DNA of 64,000 bases. Origin: Symsagittifera roscoffensis. Its lineage: Eukaryota; Xenacoelomorpha; Acoela; Convolutidae. Numbering within the stretch: the first letter of the stretch is position 1; every line of letters begins with the position of its first letter. The notes beneath the pieces were generated by a model. That model was not told the origin of the DNA. It searched no databases and worked only from the letters and a program-made list of their open reading frames with translations. Below, piece after piece: positions 57,317 to 64,000 of the stretch. Both the position numbers and the translations under genes were made by a program. Location of the stretch: NCBI RefSeq assembly GCF_963678635.1, contig NC_087065.1:16164572-16228571 (forward strand), given 5' to 3'.

Positions 57317-60300
57317 GTAAGAATTAAGATTTTGATTATTTTTTCTATCTACATTGAAGAATTTGAGAAAGCTAAATGATAATAAGGCGAAAAAAAGAAT
57401 GCCTGAATTTCAATGGAAAATAAATGTAGTCGGTCGGTTCGCTAAGCAAGTGGCACAATAAAAAATTTTTCAGGATTAGAAATAGGCTGTCCTCTAAATC
57501 GATACTCAAGTTAAATTTAAATCTGAAAACAATGTTTACGACTAAGTTTTCTCTACTAAGAATTCGTTGGATTTCTTTTGAAAAGGAATTAAGACCAAAG
57601 GGTTTTAATGATTATACTATTTTTGCTATAGTTCCTTGTAGACATGTTCTAGCCATGTTACTTTGGATTAATCAGGTAAAACAGTACAAAAAACTTCAAA
57701 ATTTCAAAACCTTTCAGCAACCGCCTATCTTTGCTATGTTTGTGTCTAATATGTTTGGACGAAGATACCATTATAGATTGGTTTTGTTAAACCGACCATT
57801 GAAAATGGGAAGGAACTCAATTTTCACACGCAAAATCAAGTTTCACAATTAATAAACTTTGTTTCCAGGTTCCACAATTTTCCCAGTGTTGAGAAAAACG
57901 GGTTTGAAATTTTTAAATTTTGGGTTTAATTGTATTCGAGAAATTTTAGGTTTACTCGAGCAAAGTTTTTTTTGGAGATTTTTAGCGCCGTTTTGGGAAT
58001 CAAAAATTGCGAAAATTAAAAAAATTCAGCAAAAACAAATTTTTATGATTTTTTTTTTTGTTTTTCTAGTCATTTTTCTACAAAAAACTGTTGTCCAAAT
58101 TCCCTGTTTTATTATGAATAACGAGTATTTACTGAGTTCTAGTTTTTCGTTCGTATCATTTTATCACACTACGCAGAAAAACTACACTAAATTTAACAAC
58201 AACTTTTGTGTTATTTAAGACTATGGTCGGAACATTGTGTGCTGTTTACACACTACGCGGCTATCCTTGTATTATTATGTCTTTGGTTTCAAGCTTTTTT
58301 TTCGTTTCTGTAGGCAATGAGGCTGTCCATTTCAAACTCGTGCAGGAACAAAAAGCGAGAGAAGAAGTTGGGCTTGATAACACCACATCTGAATCTGAAC
58401 AAAGTAATATTGGTGAAACAGATGGTCTAGACAACCAAGAAAGATTCAACATTCTTACCGACGGCCTAGACGAAAAGGTGAAAATATTAAATTTAGCCAA
58501 TCAAAATGGAGTTAAAGGAACAGCGCCTAAAACTGGGTTCGTCTGCTCGTCGCAGAAATTAACGCTAACTAAGTCGAAGAGACATATTCCAGCGGCTCCG
58601 GTGAAAACTTTGGACGCTCCTGATTTGAGCAACGATTTTTACCTCAATTTAATGGATTGGTCAGGAACTAACTATTTAACGGTTGCTCTCGGCAACGGTG
58701 TATATATGTGGAACGCTTCAAGTGGAGACATTGTTGATTTAGTTGAACTTGACGATAATCTAACGGTTACGGCTGTACGTATTCACGATCAAAGCAAGTA
58801 CATTGCAGTCGGAGTTTCAGACGGGTCTGTCTTGATTTTCGACTCGGAAACGAAGCAAAAAATACGCTCCCTCCGTGGACATTCGCAACGTGTGGCATGT
58901 CTAGACTGGAATGGACCCATGCTTTGCTCAGGATCAAGAAGTGGCAATATTTTAACCCACGATACAGTATCGCCGAGTAGGTCCCCCGTTCATATGCTAG
59001 CTGGTCACACACAAGAGGTATGTGCGCTGAAGTGGAATACAGAGAAGAAGCTTCTAGCAAGTGGTAGCGCAGACGCTTCTGTGAAGATTTGGTCCCTAGA
59101 GGAGGGAGCTGCTGCTGGAAGTTCAAGTGGTGACGAGAGGTTCTTGATCAATACTTTGAATGGACATATTGCAGCTGTGAAAGCGATGGCCTGGATGCAC
59201 AATTCTTCTAATTTCATAGTTACCGGCGGAGGTAAGCAAGAGAACGCAGATTATTCGTGGTTATTTTAGTAATACTTGCTGAGCTTGCTCTTAGATAGTG
59301 AAAACAGTTGTACTTCTGAGCTGTTTTTTTTTAATGGAAATTTAGGATCATGCAGAATAAAAAACGCATGCTTAATGAAGCGGATTTTCAAAAAAATGTT
59401 TTCTTGGTCGAACAAATGGATTTTTCAAGCTCTCCTAAAGCGCTAAAAAGACGCTGTTTTGGCCAAGTTTTCTGCTCAGCAGGCAAATTTTTTAAAAAAA
59501 CAGGTAAAAAAAAATTGGAAAATTTTGACAAAAATTAAAAAACCGGTTAAAAAAATTGTTTTTTTTTTGGCGCGCGCTCCCCCGTAGTATATATTGGCGC
59601 CAAAGACGCCTCTAGAAAAATTTTGGGATCGGTCGGCCAAAAATGGATTTCTTAAAAAGTACAAAAAGGGGGACCTGCTGGCCTTTATGGGATGATGTGA
59701 AGCTGTAACCCATTTTTGCGTGCCTTAATAAAAATTTAATTTCATTATTTATAGCAAGGTTCGTATCAAAAGCTGCAATCACCTTGTGATAGTGTTTCTC
59801 TGCCAGATAAAAAGCTTGATTTTTAGGATCGGCTGACAGATGCATCAAATCGTGGAATGTGACATCTGGGAGATGTGTAAAGACAGTAGACACCGGAGCC
59901 CAGGTGACCCAGCTGGCCTTCAGTACCCACTATGACGAAGTCATATCTGCACATGGACTGCCCTCTAATGCTCTTTGCATCTGGAAGTACCCATTCCTTA
60001 GCAAGGTCTGCCTGTTATTTATGATTTTTACAGTGTGCTTAACCCTCAACCTCTGCCGAACTTACTTAAGAAGAAAATATAGAAAAAACTGACGCGCTAG
60101 GGGTGAAGATCTAATTGGATTTTCCTAACTGCCAGTATTTCACAGCTTTCTTCAGCAACACCCGGACATGAGAAAGCAAATGGGAGCTATGGTTTATCAA
60201 TCTCAAAGGCATAAAAAATTATCGTTGAAACTCATAACACCCCAGGCTTATGGCTGGAAATTTTCGTAGCCAAAATATGTAATCATGTGTTGACCTATTT

Positions 60301-63300
60301 AGTAAGATCGTAGGTCCATTGTTGTTGAAGTAAACTCGTGGCGTTTAATTTGAACTCAACTGTAATGATAAGAATGATAAGCTCAATATCAAGAAGGTGC
60401 AGAAGAAAAAGCCAAGAATGGTCAGGAGTTGTAGGGTGTGTAAAGTTGCAATTATAACTAATTATCACCATCACCAATTAATTATAACTAAATAGTGATG
60501 AAACAGGAATTAGAGTAGGCTAGAGGATAGAGCTGAGTAAACCTTAGAATGAACAAGTTGTTGCTGCTAAAAAAGAATAGTTGGTTCTCTGGGAGAAAGA
60601 AACTTGCTTAAGGGAGAATAGTTGTTTCTGCACAGAAAAAAGTTCGTGGAACTTGAGTGGTTTATTGCTTCTTGAGTCCTATAGCAAGAGCAGTTTTTTC
60701 TGAGCAAACAAAAGTTAGTAGAGCAAGTCTTGGACCATTGATTAAATTGATAATCCTACTTGTGTTTTTGGCTCAGATGGGAGGCTCTTCGGTTGATATT
60801 GATGATTAATGAACTATCTGCTCCGGCCGAAATTGTGATTGTCGCAAAAGACAGCCTGCAGCGCACCACAAGCGGGCATCAGCAAAGTGCAATAACAAGA
60901 GTCAGATGCTTTCCAAGTAGCAAAAAAAACGTTTTGGCGACGTTAAAAAACTTAAAACGTTTTTTTTTTTATTTGCTGTGTGTGGCGTGAAAAGCAGAAT
61001 AAAATACGAAGTCTTATTATTTCAATAATTAATCGACTACGGTTTTCGTCAATAATTGAATAAGAAAAAAATTTTTTTAAATTATTACTGACGAGCAAGC
61101 GATGTATGAAGCTCCGAAAATTACGACCGGCCTTTAATGTGATATATCATTCGACACATTCTGAGGGTTGTTTGTTGGACCTTCATTTCCGTGGAAAGCA
61201 AACTGAAACATACCCGAAGGCCTAGTTCCATTCCACTTCCAGTGGGAACAATTAAAGATTTTAGATAAAACTGCGTGATAATTGCCCCGCATAGCGCGTT
61301 GTAAACGGGAGGAAACCTGTGATGCGTTTGAGCCATTCAGAAAACGTCACCAAAAAGAGAAATGCCTGAAGTCTGCATATTTTACGAAAAATGATTGTAA
61401 GTATAGTTCTGTATTGATTATAGTTCGGTCATTTTCAATCTACTGAGTCAGATTAACTGACATTATCTTAACTATGATTGTAAGAACTAAACTTGACTTC
61501 CAATAGGAATGATTAACTTGTTTCATATGGACGAATTTAAAATAGAATAAAGATAGCCAGTTGCTGTGCAAGTATGACCAAAAGTTGGACCACAAGAAGC
61601 TTGGAAAAACTTTTTTTTTGCACTTGCGAAGCGAGTATTAGTGCAAACCTTCTTTCTTTTCCAACCTAAGTCGCAAATGTTGGTGCGACTTTAAGGGCAC
61701 CTTTACAGCTTTTTCATAGCATGTGCTTTGACATTCGAATACTAATAAGTTGACTCAGTTGATGCATATTTAATTCATCAAATGAAAGGAAAAAAGTGAT
61801 GTTTCAAACAATATAACAATAATGAAAAGTCGATTTTAGAAATTTTTTAACTCAATTTATCTCACAATTTTTTGAAATGCATAATTTATAGATAATGTGA
61901 CTTTGTGATTTCCAACTTATTACATTCTAAATTGTTTCTATTTGTATTTGGTGCCACTTTTGCTGATTGGCATTGGCAATTTGTTAGCATATGTAGCTGC
62001 TTTATTCGTGACTAGTGTTTGTCAGTTGTTTAGCTTGCGTGGCTGAGTGAATAGTGCGTGAGACTCAAAATTTCTTGATTGCAGAATGTCGCAGATGCGA
62101 ATCATACACGTAGCCGAGTTTATATAATTCGAAGCTTATTTCTACTTTTTCTTATTTCATTTGATAGAGCTGTTTTTTTGGTCGTGCTCTCGCAAGTGTT
62201 TGCGAAGCGCAGCTTGGCCTCTGTCTTTTAGCTTGGAATGATATCACAAGCGTTTGCGCCTTCTTTATTTCTGAACATGATGAAATCAAGCTCCAACTTT
62301 CGCGGCTTGACTTCTGATTTCTTTTATTTCTGAACATGATGAAATCAAGCTCCAACTTTCGAGGCTTGAATTCTGATTTCTTTTAAAATTCGGCTCATTT
62401 CCTTTGTTAAAAGGATGGAAAAACCACTATTGAGTAAGAAAAGTATAAAGGCCACTAAATCCTGATCAACTTCTAGTTTCGGAATTAGAAATTAATTTTC
62501 AGATTTCCCAGTGAAATTAAAAACTTAAATATTGATCCGGTTTTCTCAAATTGGCATAATTTCATGTGTCAATCATAAACTGTTTTAGAAACTCAAAGAG
62601 CTGTAAGATCATCTTTTTTTTCTTCGAAAGGTTTTTCAAAAAAATAGCAAGTCTGTGTTTTTTTCTATTTACTTTTTCAACTGTCTGTTGGCTATGTTTT
62701 GGTCGTTGTGCGATGAGAGGATCTTAACGAAAGCCTGAACATCATCAGAAATAATCGTTAGTAATAGTAAATATAGTATATTCGACACTAGTGTCCCTCA
62801 AAAAATGAATCGAGAAGTCAAAAAACTATCTAAATTTTCAAATATTCTGCCGAAATTTTGTTTTTCTTGAAAAATTTCATAGCAATGAAGACGCTTAAAG
62901 AAAGTTTAAACACTAAGTTTTCTCGAGGAAAACTAAATTTCGCGGATTAAATTGAATTATAAGCGTTCTCGCTCATTTTTTTTTTGCGACCAAAATTATT
63001 TAAAACTAAAATTGCAAACCGATTTTCTCGACTTAGAATGAGAATTTTTGAAGGTCATTCGAATCACGACTGAAAAGGCTTAAAAATGATAGTTGCTAGA
63101 ACCATTTTGATGATTATTTGTGGCGGATAAAGTTACTCACCAGGCACTTCTGGTTGACTAACACCCAAAGACAAGTTCCTTGCCACTTTTTGTTGTCAAA
63201 ACAAAGTTGCTACATGGGGGGAGTGGTGTGTTCATAATAAACTTTAACTTTCAACATGTCTCATCAGGAAAGCGATAGAGAAATGATAAGTGTCCCACCT

Positions 63301-63757
63301 CGCAGTCGGACGGTCGGTTATTCGAGGCCCACCCTGATCTGTGCTCCTTTCTTGCGAGGGCGAGGCAACATTCTGCGCCCAGGAGAGTAACCAAAAAACT
63401 TATATATAGTTGTTTTAAAGGGGAACAACGGCATTTCACTGCAATTAAGTGCATCGCTTGAGTGCTTATGCTTTTCCTCGTAAGTGAGTTGTCTTGAATA
63501 ATTTTTCGACTAAACTTCGATAGGTGAAGGAACTACATGGACACACTGGTCGTATCCTGCAGATGTGCATGTCGCCTGATGGGGAGATTGCGGCCAGTGC
63601 CGCGGAGGACGAGACCATCCGACTGTGGGAGGTGTTCGCCAGAGACAACTCCACAGAGAAGAAATCGAATGCACGAAAAGTGCTGGGCAACAATATGGCT
63701 AGACAACCGGAGTCCTCTGCTCTGACGTCATCGCTGCTGATGATGCAGCACCGATAG
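57061..63757 (+). CDS. CDC20: CDC20/Fizzy-like APC/C activator, 4 coding exons, 528 aa
   Basis: Exons 57061-57316, 58314-59231, 59827-60005 and 63524-63757 join in phase to 1587 bases. Order: Ser/Thr-rich N-terminus with two KTPSK motifs, a C-box-like DRFIPDL, a Mad2-interaction-type KILNL ([10 protein letters not shown]), [20 protein letters not shown], then seven WD40 blades ([54 protein letters not shown]) ending SSLLMMQHR. The KILxL motif argues for CDC20 over CDH1/FZR. CDC20 recruits substrates to the anaphase-promoting complex and is held by Mad2 in the spindle checkpoint. Odd points: the C-box Arg (DRYIPHR in human) is Leu, no KEN box is visible in the N-terminus, and the Ile-Arg tail is missing. 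It may be a diverged paralogue. Confidence 0.92.
57317..58313 (+). other. CDC20-like intron 1
   Basis: 997 bases. The part from about 57770 to 58280 is a copy of the interspersed repeat with ACCATTGAAAATGGGAAGGA and GACTATGGTCGGAACATTGT; it ends just before the exon 2 acceptor. Confidence 0.75.
58314..59231 (+). CDS. CDC20: CDC20-like exon 2
   Basis: 306 codons: [12 protein letters not shown] (aligned to human MEVASFLLSKEN), [11 protein letters not shown], the RHIP segment and WD40 blades 1-5, to IVTGG. Acceptor CGTTTCTGTAG, donor GTAAGC; phase 1 at both ends. Confidence 0.95.
59232..59826 (+). other. CDC20-like intron 2
   Basis: 595 bases. No known element; a GC-rich island (GGCGCGCGCTCCCCCG near 59570) stands out. 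Confidence 0.65.
59827..60005 (+). CDS. CDC20: CDC20-like exon 3
   Basis: [40 protein letters not shown] and [12 protein letters not shown], matching SDRHIRIWN...VCSILWSPHYKELISGHG...QLVIWKYPTMAK in human CDC20. Acceptor GATTTTTAG, donor GTCTGC; phase 1 in, phase 0 out. Confidence 0.94.
61615..62225 (+). mobile_element. tRNA-like SINE, diverged
   Basis: Head CACTTGCGAAGCGAGTATTA, tRNA-like part at about 62033-62117 (GCGTGGCTGAGTGAATAGTG and GTCGCAGATGCGAATCAT), tail ATTTCTACTTTTTCTTATTT and GTGTTTGCGAAGCGCAGCTT. It has about 200 extra bases before the tRNA-like part compared with the copy at 48030. Confidence 0.7.
62265..62384. repeat. Two tandem units of about 59 bp
   Basis: ATTTCTGAACATGATGAAAT ... 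CTCCAACTTTCGMGGCTTGA occurs twice in a row. Confidence 0.88.
63524..63757 (+). CDS. CDC20: CDC20-like exon 4 (stop)
   Basis: [40 protein letters not shown], then a tail ending [13 protein letters not shown] and a TAG. Acceptor AACTTCGATAG. The last blade is complete; the family's C-terminal Ile-Arg is not present. Confidence 0.94.
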   Translation: MKELHGHTGRILQMCMSPDGEIAASAAEDETIRLWEVFARDNSTEKKSNARKVLGNNMARQPESSALTSSLLMMQHR

Positions 63758-64000
63758 GAAAATGCTAAATCACTTGCGATTAAAAGTACCGATTTTTTGT
63801 TTTACGACTAAAGAAACTGACTATGCAATTGTGTTGAAACAATGAACAAGTCATTCTTCATGAGTACCTTTGTAAAGCTAGACGAGATAAAGCATTACTC
63901 TCATATAAAGTAATCTGGAGACATTTTTAGCTGAGCATAAGTTGTTATTATTATTGTGTGGCAATACAATGGAGTTTTTTATTTTTGCTTTTTGATCTGT
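63758..64000 (+). other. 3' flank of the CDC20-like gene
   Basis: No AATAAA is visible. A variant AATACA at 63963-63968 followed by a T-rich stretch could serve as the poly(A) signal; this is weak. Confidence 0.4.

Larger units (their letters stand above)
60006..63523 (+). other. CDC20-like intron 3 (3.5 kb)
   Basis: Holds a tRNA-like SINE (61615-62225), a 59-bp duplication (62265-62384) and a TIR-type repeat piece to about 62700. The part 60006-61600 shows no element I recognise. Confidence 0.75.

Noticed and set aside
59232-59269. Extension of the CDC20-like exon 2 frame to a stop at 59269
   Set aside because: It runs through a strong GTAAGC donor and ends the protein inside a WD40 blade; exon 3 continues the homology in phase.
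1-64000. CRISPR arrays, operons or other prokaryotic systems
   Set aside because: The tandem repeats have no spacer pattern, and the genes have introns and animal domain families throughout.

Overview
The window is nuclear DNA from an invertebrate animal; I cannot name the species. It is AT-rich, its host genes are split by GT-AG introns from about 70 bp to 8.6 kb, and it is dense in LINEs, tRNA-derived SINEs, terminal-inverted-repeat (TIR) DNA transposons and tandem repeats. Two host genes can be read almost completely, both on the + strand. The first (16513-54226) is an ANKRD28/44/52-type ankyrin protein, a regulatory subunit of protein phosphatase 6. It has 22 coding exons that join in phase into 1077 residues. 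The second (57061-63757) is a CDC20/Fizzy-type WD40 activator of the anaphase-promoting complex, with four coding exons and 528 residues. The second looks unusual: its C-box has lost the usual arginine and the Ile-Arg tail is absent.

Layout. 1 to about 3960 (- strand): gag and protease part of a decayed Ty3/gypsy-like LTR element that runs off the left edge. About 4000-7350: AT-rich DNA with a recurring CCCCTCCGGATTGG motif and three perfect-period 145-bp tandem units. 7356-16000 (- strand): two head-to-tail copies of one CR1/Jockey-like LINE. Each has an extra 5' ORF (called ORF0 here), a 5' repeat block with four TGAGTCA sites, a zinc-finger ORF1 and an endonuclease/reverse-transcriptase ORF2. 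16001-16512: likely promoter region of the ankyrin gene. 16513-54226: the ankyrin gene, whose large introns hold nearly all the other repeats. 54227-57060: intergenic. 57061-63757: the CDC20-like gene, followed by its 3' flank.

The richest accessory region is intron 11 of the ankyrin gene (35719-41979). It is a nest of DNA transposons: a 298-bp TIR element with a 10-bp target duplication, a 2.1-kb hAT element with its own foldback insertion, and a short TIR element split by a 2.8-kb MULE. The MULE has a perfect 9-bp target duplication, transposase remnants and a fragment matching the catalytic Cys box of ubiquitin-specific proteases. Intron 9 holds ten diverged 167-bp tandem units and an inverted SINE pair. 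Intron 4 holds three 735-bp units. Intron 10 holds a possible 21-nt in-frame microexon.

The two host genes are neighbours in the same orientation with about 2.8 kb between them. Nothing in the sequence shows that they work together, although PP6 and CDC20 both act in mitotic control in animals (family knowledge). I found no CRISPR array, rRNA or convincing functional tRNA gene.
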